Source: Eubacteriales bacterium (lineage in GTDB: Bacteria > Bacillota > Clostridia > UBA1381). From it: a DNA stretch of 64,000 nucleotides. The position numbers and the translations under genes are program-made. Shown piece after piece: positions 46,367 to 55,545 of the stretch. Position 1 is the stretch's first letter, and each line of letters begins with the position of its first letter. The notes beneath the pieces are model-generated. The model worked only from the letters and a program-made list of their open reading frames with translations, searched no databases and was not told the origin of the DNA. The stretch lies in contig JAHAZB010000114.1 in the NCBI GenBank assembly GCA_018384175.1, positions 1 to 64,000 on the forward strand. Direction: 5' to 3'.

Positions 46367-47595
46367 AAATATCTGCACTTATTCTTGCTGTAATGCTATT
46401 AACATCATGTAGCAGAGCATCAGAACCTAACGAGCTTGCATATATTGTTGCAATAGGAATTGATAAAGGGGAAGAAGGGCAAAAGTATAATGTAACACTT
46501 CAGATAGCAAATCCGATGGCAATAAGCGGCGGCTCAAAGGAAGAGGGGGGAGAAGGCGGGAAAAAGACAATATCGAATATTTCTGTCGGAGCACCTACAA
46601 TATTTTCAGCAGTAAATATTGCTAATCACCTCTACTCAAAAGAGCTATCTCTTGCACATACAAAGTTAATTCTGTTCGGCGAAGAAATCGCAAAGAATGA
46701 AGGGTTGACAGAATTCAGTGAAGCGATTGCAAGAAGTGAAGAAATAAGACCAAATACCTTTCTTTCTGTGGTAAAAGGCGAAGCGAAAGAGTATCTTAAT
46801 GAGATAAAGCCAACAAACGAAGTTAATCCGGTGCAATATTATGAAGTGATTTATGAATCGGACGATAACGGTTTTATAGCAAATAATCCGTGTCAGGACT
46901 TTTATGCATATGAAATGAGTCCTGAACGTGAAAATGTTCTTCCGCTTTCTGCGGTGATGAAAGAGGGAAGTGGAGAAGGGACACAAAACAATGAATATAA
47001 CGGCTTTGAATATAGGTTGAATGATTACAAAGCAGGCGAAATAAAGATAGAAGGTGATATTAAAACACAGACTGTGGGTATGGCAGTGTTTAAGAACGGC
47101 AAGATGATAGAAGAGGCAGGAGCAGTTGAAACCGAAATATACAATATCCTCACAGGAAACTATATCAAAAGCGAAATTACCTACTATGATAAGAATGACC
47201 CTAATAAACCGGTAGCGCTCGTTCAGACGCAGCAGAGAAAGCCTGATATCAAGGTTAATATAAGTAGTGATGTTCCAAAAATCAAGATTAAGCTGTATCT
47301 TGAGGCAGATTTAAGAACAGTTTCGCAAAGCTATATAGTAGAGCAGGAGATGGACTCCTTTGAAGAACAGGTAACTAAGGAAATTGAACAAAGTTGTATA
47401 GCTTTTCTTGAAAAGACTGCACGAGAATACAAGAGCGATATTGTAGGCTTTGGCAGGTTTATCAAGCATAAGTTCAAGAGCTTTGACGACTTTGAGCTTT
47501 ATAACTGGCAGGATAGGTATACGCTTTCTGAATTTGAAGTTGATGTGGATTTTCATTTAAGGCGAAGCGGACTTATTAACAGACGTAGAGGATAG
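46363..47595 (+). CDS. Ger(x)C family germination lipoprotein
   Basis: Lipobox LLTSCSR; ELAYIVAIGIDKGE; HTKLILFGEEIAKN. Confidence 0.92.
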   Translation: MKISALILAVMLLTSCSRASEPNELAYIVAIGIDKGEEGQKYNVTLQIANPMAISGGSKEEGGEGGKKTISNISVGAPTIFSAVNIANHLYSKELSLAHTKLILFGEEIAKNEGLTEFSEAIARSEEIRPNTFLSVVKGEAKEYLNEIKPTNEVNPVQYYEVIYESDDNGFIANNPCQDFYAYEMSPERENVLPLSAVMKEGSGEGTQNNEYNGFEYRLNDYKAGEIKIEGDIKTQTVGMAVFKNGKMIEEAGAVETEIYNILTGNYIKSEITYYDKNDPNKPVALVQTQQRKPDIKVNISSDVPKIKIKLYLEADLRTVSQSYIVEQEMDSFEEQVTKEIEQSCIAFLEKTAREYKSDIVGFGRFIKHKFKSFDDFELYNWQDRYTLSEFEVDVDFHLRRSGLINRRRG

Positions 47596-47604
47596 GGACA
47601 TAAA

Positions 47605-47760
47605 ATGGAAATAGTATCGTTTGCGGTGATAGTAATAATGGCAGTAAGATGTATCAGCTATGGAGTAAGTGCATTTACAGATAAGAATATAGTCGGCGGA
47701 ATTGCTTCTGTTGCACTTGCAATTGGGTCGGTAGTGTGTGGAACAGCAGTTTTTTATTGA
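47605..47760 (+). CDS. Small hydrophobic membrane protein (51 aa)
   Basis: MEIVSFAVIVIMAVRCISYGVSAFTDKNIVGGIASVALAIGSVVCGTAVFY; 9 nt after the gerC stop, below the ORF-track size cutoff. Confidence 0.55.
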   Translation: MEIVSFAVIVIMAVRCISYGVSAFTDKNIVGGIASVALAIGSVVCGTAVFY

Positions 47761-47790
47761 CAAAAATTAGTTACTGTGATAAAATCGTAA

Positions 47791-48127
47791 GTGAGTAGGT
47801 CAGACAATCGCGGGCAAAGAGATTTGCGTGAGGAAAGTCCGGGCTCCATAGAGCAAGGATGCCGGCTAACGGCCGGTGAGGGCGACCTTAAGGATAGTGC
47901 AACAGAAAATAAATGCCTCGTTTTCGGGGCGATTGTGGAAATGTGTGGTAAGAGCGCACAGGGGATATGGTAACTGACTCTCCGTGTAAACCCCATCCGG
48001 AGCAACATTTGACAGCACAATTAAGCCTGCTCGGCACTGTGCGACGAAATGGCTTGAGCAACGCAGCAATGCGTTGCCACAGATAGATGATTGTCTAATA
48101 CAGAACCCGGCTTACAGACCTGCTCTT
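47791..48127 (+). ncRNA. rnpB: RNase P RNA component
   Basis: GAGGAAAGTCCGGGCTCC, GGTGAGGGCGACCTTAAGG, ACAGAAAATA, AGATAGATGATTGTCTAATACAGAACCCGGCTTACAGACC; P1 pairing GAGTAGGTC/GACCTGCTC. Confidence 0.95.
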
Positions 48128-48252
48128 TTGCTTGAAACTTTAATATCTTATTCTGCCACCGGGTAGAGAAATGCTTTGCATTCGGACGCATATCGTTAGG
48201 TCTTTGAAGATATGCCTTCGGATGCTTTTTTAGATAATAGGGGGGACATATA

Positions 48253-48930
48253 ATGATAAAATCACTAAAAAATCTTACATTGTTTGAGTGGATACTGTGG
48301 TTCTGCTCGTTGTCAGTAATTGCAGGAACATTCCTTGCTACAAAAGCAGGCGATACTTTGACAGTATTTTCGTCGCTTTTGGGAGTTACAGCATTGATTT
48401 TTATTGCCAAAGGCGATGTTTTAGGACAGATATTGACAATTATTTTCAGTATATTGTATGCTGTTATATCGTATAAATACCGCTATTTCAGCGAGATTTT
48501 AACATATCTCGGAATGACAGCACCGATAGCGGGAGCGACAGTGGTCGAGTGGATAAAAAATCCGTACAGTGAAAGACAGGTCAGAATAAGTACACTCTCA
48601 CCTAAAAAAGCTATCTTACTGGCTGTCGGTGCGATATCGGTAACGGTTCTGTTTTTCTTTATAATGCGTGCTCTTAAAACACCAAATCTCTATTTCAGCA
48701 CCGTTTCCATTACCACAAGCTTCCTTGCATCAGGTCTGATGCTTTTAAGGAGCCCATACTATGCAATCGCATATGCTTTGAATGATGTAGTACTTGTTGT
48801 GCTGTGGGTTCTTGCCACAAAGACAGATAGCTCTTTTATGCCGATGGTTGTGTGCTTTTTGATGTTCTTTGTGAATGATGTATATGGGTTTGTAAACTGG
48901 AAGGTTATGGCGAGGAAACAGCAAACTTAA
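48253..48930 (+). CDS. pnuC: PnuC-type nicotinamide mononucleotide/vitamin transporter
   Basis: FEWILWFCSLS; AIAYALNDVVLVVLWVLA; FFVNDVYGFVNW. Confidence 0.85.
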   Translation: MIKSLKNLTLFEWILWFCSLSVIAGTFLATKAGDTLTVFSSLLGVTALIFIAKGDVLGQILTIIFSILYAVISYKYRYFSEILTYLGMTAPIAGATVVEWIKNPYSERQVRISTLSPKKAILLAVGAISVTVLFFFIMRALKTPNLYFSTVSITTSFLASGLMLLRSPYYAIAYALNDVVLVVLWVLATKTDSSFMPMVVCFLMFFVNDVYGFVNWKVMARKQQT

Positions 48931-48937
48931 TGAAATA

Positions 48938-48978
48938 ACGGAGCAGTCTTTATATCAAGACAACTCCGTTTTATTTTA
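48938..48978. terminator. Bidirectional terminator
   Basis: ACGGAG..GTCTT-tatatc-AAGAC..CTCCGT followed by TTTATTTT. Confidence 0.6.
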
Positions 48979-49920
48979 CCTGAATGATGAAATTACTGTG
49001 GTTTTATTATTGTAAGTGTACCAGAAATATTTTGATGTTCTGGTGTCTACGTGCACAAAGGTGGAATAGCGACCAATGCCCTTTACGCCTATGCTTTGTG
49101 CATACTGTGCAAGCTGAAGCGGTGTTACACCGCTTATTTTTATGTCGGCAGCTTGTCCGTACAAGTGTAATGAGTTAGAATTACCGCCTTGTGCAGCGTT
49201 GTGAGCCTTGGTGCGATATGCGGAATTTATCGTAACAGCCCTGCCAAAATGGTCTCTAATGCCTTGCAGTAGTGCCGCAAGCTTATGGTCAATTAAAATG
49301 GTGTCCGAGCCATCATTACACTTAAACTCCTTTACCTGAAAGTTCTTTGTGATGTATTTATTACCGTCAGCCTTTAGTGAGTATTTAACAACCTTAGATG
49401 GTGTTTGCTGATACGTAGTCTTTATAATAGCCGAGCCGGACGATGATTGTCCCATACCTGATTTTAAGACAGATATTTTGCTAAGCGTTTTGCCTCCGGC
49501 AAGTCCATCTGCCACAAGACCGTTTGCCGATTGAAATTTCATTACGGCATTCTTTGTGTTTGTGCCGTAAATTCCGTCTGCTGCACCTGTTGTATAGCCG
49601 AGTAATGCCAAGTCATTCTGTAAAGCTTTCACTGTTGAGTCTATCTTGCTGAGAGTGTTTTCTCCTGCAATCCCATCCACAACAAGACCATTTGCAGACT
49701 GAAAGATTTTTACTGCAGAAACAGTGTTCTCACTGTAAATCCCATCCGTTGCTGTTTTTGCGTATCCAAGACCATTGAGATTCATTTGTAGAATTTTTAC
49801 CTTTGTGCCTGTACTGCCGGCTTTAAGCAACTGAGCTGATGCTGTATAAGATGCAAAAGTACAGAGAATAAGAGCTGTTAAGACTAACGATAATAAGGGT
49901 TTGATTTTTTTTATGTACAT
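48976..49920 (-). CDS. Secreted peptidoglycan-binding (2x PG_binding_1) + M15-family peptidase domain protein
   Basis: LQMNLNGLGYAKTATDGIYSENTVSAVKIFQSANGLVVDGIAGENTL; AYRTKAHNAAQGGNSNSLHLYGQAADIKISG. Confidence 0.88.
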   Translation of the reverse strand: MYIKKIKPLLSLVLTALILCTFASYTASAQLLKAGSTGTKVKILQMNLNGLGYAKTATDGIYSENTVSAVKIFQSANGLVVDGIAGENTLSKIDSTVKALQNDLALLGYTTGAADGIYGTNTKNAVMKFQSANGLVADGLAGGKTLSKISVLKSGMGQSSSGSAIIKTTYQQTPSKVVKYSLKADGNKYITKNFQVKEFKCNDGSDTILIDHKLAALLQGIRDHFGRAVTINSAYRTKAHNAAQGGNSNSLHLYGQAADIKISGVTPLQLAQYAQSIGVKGIGRYSTFVHVDTRTSKYFWYTYNNKTTVISSFR

Positions 49921-50011
49921 AGTACGCCTCCTTTTGTTTTATGTCCCTTATTTAGTATAACAGAGAATATAACGTTAGTCAATTAAATACAGTATGTAAT
50001 GATTACCAGTT

Positions 50012-50043
50012 AAAAAAGGTGTGAAACACGCTCACACCTTTTT
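50012..50043 (-). terminator. Terminator downstream of spoIIID
   Basis: AAAAAAGGTGTGA-aacacgc-TCACACCTTTTT. Confidence 0.75.
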
Positions 50044-50045
50044 GC

Positions 50046-50303
50046 TTATCTTAACTGTTCACGAAGATATTTCTCTCTTGTTGCCATACCGCCTCTTATG
50101 TGCCGCTCTGCTTTGTTTTCTGCTAAGACCTTTTGCACTTTAATCTGCAGTCGACCGTCTATATGTGATAAACGTTCGGTTATATCTTTATGTACAGTTG
50201 ATTTTGAAACATTAAATTTTTTAGCAGCGGCGCGGACGGTGGAGCGGGTTTCGATAATATATACCGCGAGGTCAACGGCGCGCTGCTCAATGTATTCCTT
50301 CAT
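50046..50303 (-). CDS. spoIIID: Sporulation transcriptional regulator SpoIIID
   Basis: MKEYIEQRAVDLAVYIIETRSTVRAAAKKFNVSKSTVHKDITERL. Confidence 0.95.
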   Translation of the reverse strand: MKEYIEQRAVDLAVYIIETRSTVRAAAKKFNVSKSTVHKDITERLSHIDGRLQIKVQKVLAENKAERHIRGGMATREKYLREQLR

Positions 50304-50428
50304 ACATCCACCTCTCAATCAGTGCTTATTACAAATATATGACAATAAAGTCAGGAATATGAAAAACACTTGAAAAAGGTCGATATATTTTATATATTCT
50401 ACTATATGGTGGTGATAGGGAATGATAG

Positions 50429-50590
50429 GGCGGAATCCGTATTATCATAGACGGTACAGAGGTTGAATGTGATGTTGAGCCGATAGTAGAGAATGAGAGA
50501 GTGCTTGTGCCGTTAAGAGCAATATTGGAGAAGCTGGGTGATGAGGTAGTCTGGGACGAAACGGAAAATACAGTTACAATTGACCGATAG
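50429..50590 (+). pseudogene. Isolated copper-amine-oxidase-N-like domain remnant, frameshifted just after its likely ATG (50422)
   Basis: GIRIIIDGTEVECDVEPIVENERVLVPLRAILEKLGDEVVWDETENTVTIDR*; removing one G from GGG after ATG-ATA restores MIGGIRIIIDGTE. Confidence 0.6.
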
Positions 50591-50617
50591 GGTCAAAAGA
50601 AACCTTTCTAAATAGTG

Positions 50618-50642
50618 AAAGCCACCCTTTTGGGTGGCTTTT
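50618..50642 (+). terminator. Rho-independent terminator
   Basis: AAAGCCACCC-tttt-GGGTGGCTTT-T. Confidence 0.8.
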
Positions 50643-50689
50643 GCTATTGCTGTATATTACAAAGGCATTACCTTGAGTAAATAACATTT

Positions 50690-50748
50690 GTAGGGACCGG
50701 CCTCCCGGATGGTCCGTTTGGCGGGTTGTCGAGGATGCCAGCCTCTAC
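50690..50748. repeat. Dispersed palindromic repeat element (short version)
   Basis: GTAGGGACCGGCCTCCCGGATGGTCCG ... GTTGTCGAGGATGCCAGCCTCTAC. Confidence 0.8.
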
Positions 50749-50789
50749 AAGCTTGAATAAATCAGAAAGCTTGCAGAAAACAAACTATT

Positions 50790-52688
50790 TTATTTCACGA
50801 AGCCGAGCTTATGATAGTAATATATCGGAATTGCGCTCCAACCGTGGCACAGACTTCCTGCATTGTCAAAGGCATCCTTTCCGTCTATTGTCTCCCACGT
50901 TGTAGTAGCGCCTGCATCGAGCATAATTTTGTACTGTTTTCTTATCTCGTCCAAAACGACAGGCAGATATTTTTCCTTGTCCATCTTTAAGAGTGCATCA
51001 TACTTAAACGGCTTCATACTGAGCGTACACTCGTCAAGCTCGCCTGCTGCAAGCTTTTCACAAAGCAGCTCTGCAGCATCGCCGTCAACAATATCCAAAA
51101 GGATTGCGAGGCTGTTTCCAAGCTCGTTTGCAACCTCTGATTTTGCATCAGCAATAAAGAATGTACCGCTTTGTTTATCGTAGAACTTATCCAAAAGCTT
51201 TTCCTTTAAGCCGATTGTAGCATTTTTGAATTTATTTTCTCTGCCGAGCCTTGTGCAAATGCTGTCAAATGCGTTAAGGCTTAGCATAAATATTGCATTA
51301 ACAAGAAAATCGGGCTTTCTCGGAGTATCGAGCCACGGTTCGCTTTGTGCAAACTCTGTCCAGTCGTAGAAGTTCCAGTGATTAGCACCCGAAAATGTAT
51401 GAACAAGTCCGTCTGTCATATTATCATAAAAAGCACCGAGCATTGACTCCATCTTTGCAAACACCGCATCTGCCAAACCCAAATCGCCTGTATGCTCAAT
51501 ATACTCTTTTACTGCAAGAACATAGTAAAGAGAGAAGCTTGGTATTGTCAAATCCTCACCGCTTGGGAAGCAGATGGAAAGCAACTTGTCCTTGCGGTCG
51601 TCCATTGCCATCAGCAGAAGATTTGCCTTTACATAATCAGCATTTCCGTTTTGGAAGGCATAATAGCCGGCAAGCATCTGATTTCTGGAATCGTAGGCAT
51701 ACATACACTGCTCACGCCATGGGCAATCGACATAATGTTCCATCATACAAAGCTTAAGACTATTCAAGCAAAGCTCGTAAATTCGTTGGTCAAGCTCATT
51801 TTCAAGAGTGAATTTCTTTTCAGAAACGGAATAAAACTGCGGAATAATTCCGATATAATCCAGAGCTATATTATCCACTGCTTCAACCTCGACATATCTT
51901 GCGGCGATGCGGAACATATAGTTGACATAACGGTTTTCGCCCTCTTTTGAGATATAATCAAAGCTGAAATCTCTGTCGCCGATAATACGTTTAACCCTGC
52001 CGTTTTCAAGGCACTCGCCGTAGGCAACGTTTATATTCTGCTTTTTGGCGGAAACAAAGGACAAACTGCATAATCCAACAATTTCCCTGCCGAAATCGAG
52101 CAGAATACGGTTGTTTTCCTGCGAGATAACAGTACCTTTAACCATAGTACCGAGCATCTGTTTTGCGATGGGACGTGGATAAAAATCCTTCTTTTCCTGA
52201 ATAACGCAGGACGGTGTAAAGGCGGTATCATCTTTTGTCGAATCGTATGTAAAGCTGTAACTGAGCTGTTGCGAAATTTTCTTCTGGGAGCCGCTTAGGT
52301 AGAAGGGACTCTTTCGAGATAATACGTCCTCGTTGCTTGTGCGCAAAATGCCGCTTTCATCAAAAATCTCATAAATAAGTCCGGGCTTCGGAGTAAGATA
52401 TCTCATACCCGACTTACCAAAATACCAGACGAGGATTTTTATATCATTTTCGCCATTTTTCAGCAACGGTGTTATGTCAAACTCGTCATAAACCTTGTGA
52501 TACTCAAAGTCGGCGTACTGGTTCGACTGTGCATATGCGCCGTTTATAAACAACGTGTAATCGCCGCATACGGAGATTCTGATACCGGTTTTGCTACCGT
52601 TCCACATAATCGTTTCCACAAATTCGGCATATTCATTTTCGACGAAGGTTGTGCTTGTCCAAATCCATTTTGCATTAGTAAATACCAT
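50790..52688 (-). CDS. Alpha-L-rhamnosidase-like (GH78-type six-hairpin) glycosidase
   Basis: GDYTLFINGAYAQ; YVDCPWREQCMYAYDSRNQML; HTFSGANHWNFYDWTEF; LCHGWSAIPIYYYH. Confidence 0.8.
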   Translation of the reverse strand: MVFTNAKWIWTSTTFVENEYAEFVETIMWNGSKTGIRISVCGDYTLFINGAYAQSNQYADFEYHKVYDEFDITPLLKNGENDIKILVWYFGKSGMRYLTPKPGLIYEIFDESGILRTSNEDVLSRKSPFYLSGSQKKISQQLSYSFTYDSTKDDTAFTPSCVIQEKKDFYPRPIAKQMLGTMVKGTVISQENNRILLDFGREIVGLCSLSFVSAKKQNINVAYGECLENGRVKRIIGDRDFSFDYISKEGENRYVNYMFRIAARYVEVEAVDNIALDYIGIIPQFYSVSEKKFTLENELDQRIYELCLNSLKLCMMEHYVDCPWREQCMYAYDSRNQMLAGYYAFQNGNADYVKANLLLMAMDDRKDKLLSICFPSGEDLTIPSFSLYYVLAVKEYIEHTGDLGLADAVFAKMESMLGAFYDNMTDGLVHTFSGANHWNFYDWTEFAQSEPWLDTPRKPDFLVNAIFMLSLNAFDSICTRLGRENKFKNATIGLKEKLLDKFYDKQSGTFFIADAKSEVANELGNSLAILLDIVDGDAAELLCEKLAAGELDECTLSMKPFKYDALLKMDKEKYLPVVLDEIRKQYKIMLDAGATTTWETIDGKDAFDNAGSLCHGWSAIPIYYYHKLGFVK

Positions 52689-52693
52689 TTATA

Positions 52694-53470
52694 TTACCTC
52701 TTTTTACATTTTTTGCTCTGAATAGAATAGACTGTGCGTGCGAGCATTTTGTCCGGACAAATTCTTCTGAGGAATGCAGCAATCCGCATAACTGCACCGG
52801 GGATAATAACCTGCTTACCCTTAAACATCTGTTTTATAGCATATTTCGACACATCCACAGAGGAAAGCACCAGTTTTTTAGCAGCCTTTTCATCACCTCT
52901 GCCAAAGCTAACTTTTGCCACTTCGCCAAACTCTGTGTGGACAGGACCGGGGCATAATACGCTTATCTGAACATTACTGTTTTCACGTCTTAATTCCTCT
53001 GCCAATGCCTGCGACAGCCTCAAAACGTAGGACTTTGATGCGTAATATGCACCAAAGAGCGGGCCGGGGAAGAATGCAGCTAACGATGCAACGTTAAGAA
53101 TATAACCGCTGTTTTTCTCGCGGAACTTCTGCGCAAAAAGCTTTGTAAGAATATGCACCGCGCGGATATTCGTGTCAATCATAGCAAGCTCGGAGTCGAG
53201 GTCATTTTCGCACAATTCGCCGAATACACCAAAGCCTGCGTTATTTATAAGAATATCAACATCGCCTGCTTTTTCTGCGAGCGCCTTGCACGCATTGACG
53301 TCGGTAACGTCGCAGGAAATTATCTCGACGTTGGTCTTTAGTGTGTCTCTTAGCATCTCAAGCCTGCCCAATCGTCTTGCAACTGCAATAATATCATATC
53401 CCATATCCGATAGAATGTGCGCCATATCCCAGCCGAGACCTGAGCTCGCTCCTGTAATTAAAGCCTTCAT
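52694..53470 (-). CDS. Short-chain dehydrogenase/reductase
   Basis: MKALITGASSGLGWDMAHIL; NNAGFG; YYASKSYVLRLSQAL. Confidence 0.9.
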   Translation of the reverse strand: MKALITGASSGLGWDMAHILSDMGYDIIAVARRLGRLEMLRDTLKTNVEIISCDVTDVNACKALAEKAGDVDILINNAGFGVFGELCENDLDSELAMIDTNIRAVHILTKLFAQKFREKNSGYILNVASLAAFFPGPLFGAYYASKSYVLRLSQALAEELRRENSNVQISVLCPGPVHTEFGEVAKVSFGRGDEKAAKKLVLSSVDVSKYAIKQMFKGKQVIIPGAVMRIAAFLRRICPDKMLARTVYSIQSKKCKKR

Positions 53471-53500
53471 AAATGTATTCACTCCCCATATATCATATTT

Positions 53501-53527
53501 GTAGAGACCGGCGTCCCCGACGGTCCG
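53501..53527. repeat. Dispersed repeat single arm
   Basis: GTAGAGACCGGCGTCCCCGACGGTCCG. Confidence 0.8.
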
Positions 53528-53536
53528 CAACAAGAA

Positions 53537-54181
53537 TTATCCCTTATACAAAAACTCGACTAATGTTTTTGAAAGCGGGGGAATTCCGGGTGAAAGTGTA
53601 AGTGCAGATATAGCACTTTTTGCAACTGCTTCAAGAACAGCCGCATTCTTAACAACCTCATCAATTGTATGTCCCCAAATGTACGGCTCATGTCCGGAAA
53701 CGATTACAGCAGGTATTTCGTCAGGTGCTTTTGCTGTTTCTGTGATAACTTTGCCGAGGTTGGAATAGTAACCGTTTTCGATTTCCTCTTTGGTTAAAAG
53801 CCTTGTCGCAGGGATATCGCCCTTAAAGAAACGAGCGTGCGTTGCACTGAAAACGGGAACGGGTCTGTTTGCTGCCGCAAAGCCCATTGCCGCCTCGGAG
53901 AATGAGTGTACGACTGTATTTACGTCCATGTTTTTGTAAATCTCCAAATGTGTCTGCCAGTCGGAAGATGGGCGGTCGCCCTCGATAATATTTCCGTTTG
54001 AATCAATTACAGTAAAGTTTTCCGGTACAAGCTCGTCAAAGTCAATTCCGTCAGGCTTTATAACCATCATTTTAGTGTCCCTGTCAAAATAGGACACACT
54101 GCCCCAATCAAATTTTGCAAGACCTGATTTGGCTAAACGTCGGTTTGCTTCCCAAACCTTGTATTTCAAATTTTCTAACAT
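53537..54181 (-). CDS. Class II aldolase, L-ribulose-5-phosphate 4-epimerase-like
   Basis: GNIIEGDRPSSDWQTHLEIYKNMDVNTVVHSFSEAAMGFAA; VSGHEPYIWGHTIDEVVKNA. Confidence 0.85.
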   Translation of the reverse strand: MLENLKYKVWEANRRLAKSGLAKFDWGSVSYFDRDTKMMVIKPDGIDFDELVPENFTVIDSNGNIIEGDRPSSDWQTHLEIYKNMDVNTVVHSFSEAAMGFAAANRPVPVFSATHARFFKGDIPATRLLTKEEIENGYYSNLGKVITETAKAPDEIPAVIVSGHEPYIWGHTIDEVVKNAAVLEAVAKSAISALTLSPGIPPLSKTLVEFLYKG

Positions 54182-54294
54182 AAAATATCAATCCTTTCCT
54201 TATTTATATATTATACTTATATTTGCCATAAATTGCAATACCCAAACATAACATCTTGCAAAAGACCGCAATAATGTGTATAATGTTTGTATAT

Positions 54295-54319
54295 GTAGGG
54301 GACGTTCACGAACGTCCCG
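54295..54319. repeat. Dispersed palindrome GTAGGGGACGTTCACGAACGTCCCG
   Basis: Related to AACGGGACGTTCGTGAACGTCCCATAC at 22011-22037. Confidence 0.7.
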
Positions 54320-54382
54320 AGAAGGAATAAGGGTTTGTTCCTGATAGATTATGGATTGCAGAAATCACAAAGGAGAATGCAT

Positions 54383-55030
54383 ATGCCAAAATATTATGCA
54401 GTAAAAAACGGCAGAGCCGTAGGAATATATACAACATGGAAGGATTGCCAGGCACAGGTAGACGGATATTCCGGTGCAGAGTATAAGTCGTTTTCGAAAA
54501 AGAGTGAAGCTATGGAGTATTTAGGCTTGGAGCCGGCAAGAAAACCAAAGCCAAAACCGCCTGAACCGAATACAAGAGAGGGTACACCGGCAGTTGCACC
54601 ATATGAGACGGAGTGCGAGGCGGCATTTTATGTAGATGGAAGCTATAATATCAAGACAGGTGAGTATGCATTTGGTGCAGTAATGCTAAAAGACGGCGAA
54701 ATGTTCGCATTCTCGCATAAATATGACGATAATGAAGCGGCATCCATGCGAAATGTTGCAGGCGAGATAGCAGGAGCATTATTCGCAATGCGTTATGCGG
54801 TAAAGTACGGAATAAAGTCAATAGAGATATTCTATGACTACGAGGGCATAGAGAAGTGGGCTTTGGGAAAATGGAAAACAAATCTTGAGAAGACGAAAGA
54901 GTATGCACAATTATATAGGAAGCTTTCCGGATATGTGTCGGTTAAATTCACGAAGGTAAAGGGACATTCGGGCGACTGCTATAACGATATGGCTGACCGC
55001 TTGGCTAAGGACGCAGTCGGGATTGTGTAG
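54383..55030 (+). CDS. Ribonuclease H (caulimovirus viroplasmin-type N-terminus + RNase H)
   Basis: MPKYYAVKNGRAVGIYTTWKDCQAQVDGYSGAEYKSF; YVDGSYNIKTGEYAFG; KVKGHSGDCYNDMADRLAKDA; RBS AAAGGAG before 54383. Confidence 0.92.
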   Translation: MPKYYAVKNGRAVGIYTTWKDCQAQVDGYSGAEYKSFSKKSEAMEYLGLEPARKPKPKPPEPNTREGTPAVAPYETECEAAFYVDGSYNIKTGEYAFGAVMLKDGEMFAFSHKYDDNEAASMRNVAGEIAGALFAMRYAVKYGIKSIEIFYDYEGIEKWALGKWKTNLEKTKEYAQLYRKLSGYVSVKFTKVKGHSGDCYNDMADRLAKDAVGIV

Positions 55031-55110
55031 GCCACCTCATCAGTCTCACTACGTTAGGCAGCTTCTCCTTTAAGGGGAAGGTGTCAGCCAAAGGCTAACG
55101 GATGAGTTGT
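55031..55110. repeat. Intergenic repeat-like sequence (CCACCTCATCAGTCTC...AAGGTGTCAGCCAAAGGCTAACGGATGAGTTG)
   Basis: Composition and ends (CTCATC...GATGAG) like dispersed clostridial intergenic repeats; only one copy in window. Confidence 0.5.
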
Positions 55111-55234
55111 AGTACAAACAATGGAACAAAACCGAAAAAATCACGTCTAACCTAACGTAACTCGCAAAAACAACTAACAAGTCAAGCGAAAACAAGTGAA
55201 AATACCCAAAATTAGAAAAATTTGCAAAAAAAAC

Positions 55235-55263
55235 TTGACACATTAGCTTTTCGCGAGTAAAAT
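55235..55263 (+). promoter_or_regulatory. Sigma-A-like promoter P1 of S-layer gene
   Basis: TTGACA - 17 nt - TAAAAT. Confidence 0.6.
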
Positions 55264-55391
55264 ACTATATGATGTTGTACAATGCACATAAGTATTGCTA
55301 AATAGAGAAAATGTTGATGTTAATGTCAGATTACAAAGATTTCGTAATCGACCGAAAAAATTACAGTTGTATTACATCTGTACAAATTGCA

Positions 55392-55421
55392 TTGACACTT
55401 CTCATATCTTGGTGATATAAT
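55392..55421 (+). promoter_or_regulatory. Consensus sigma-A promoter P2 of S-layer gene
   Basis: TTGACA - 18 nt - TATAAT, both hexamers perfect. Confidence 0.75.
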
Positions 55422-55545
55422 TTGTGCATAGTCAAGATATCCCGAGTTTCTTGACGCAACAATTCAGGTGTGTAAAATGAAAGGGTGCGCACTTGAAGCA
55501 GTAAGTGCCCTTTCACACAAAAAAAATAAGGGAGGATTTGAGAGA

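Noticed and set aside
47754-48410. ORFs overlapping rnpB on both strands
   Set aside because: The region matches RNase P RNA conserved segments, so the ORFs are spurious
53471-53533. Extended N-terminus of the SDR ORF
   Set aside because: The extension is translated from a dispersed repeat; Met at 53470 begins the canonical MKALITGASSG
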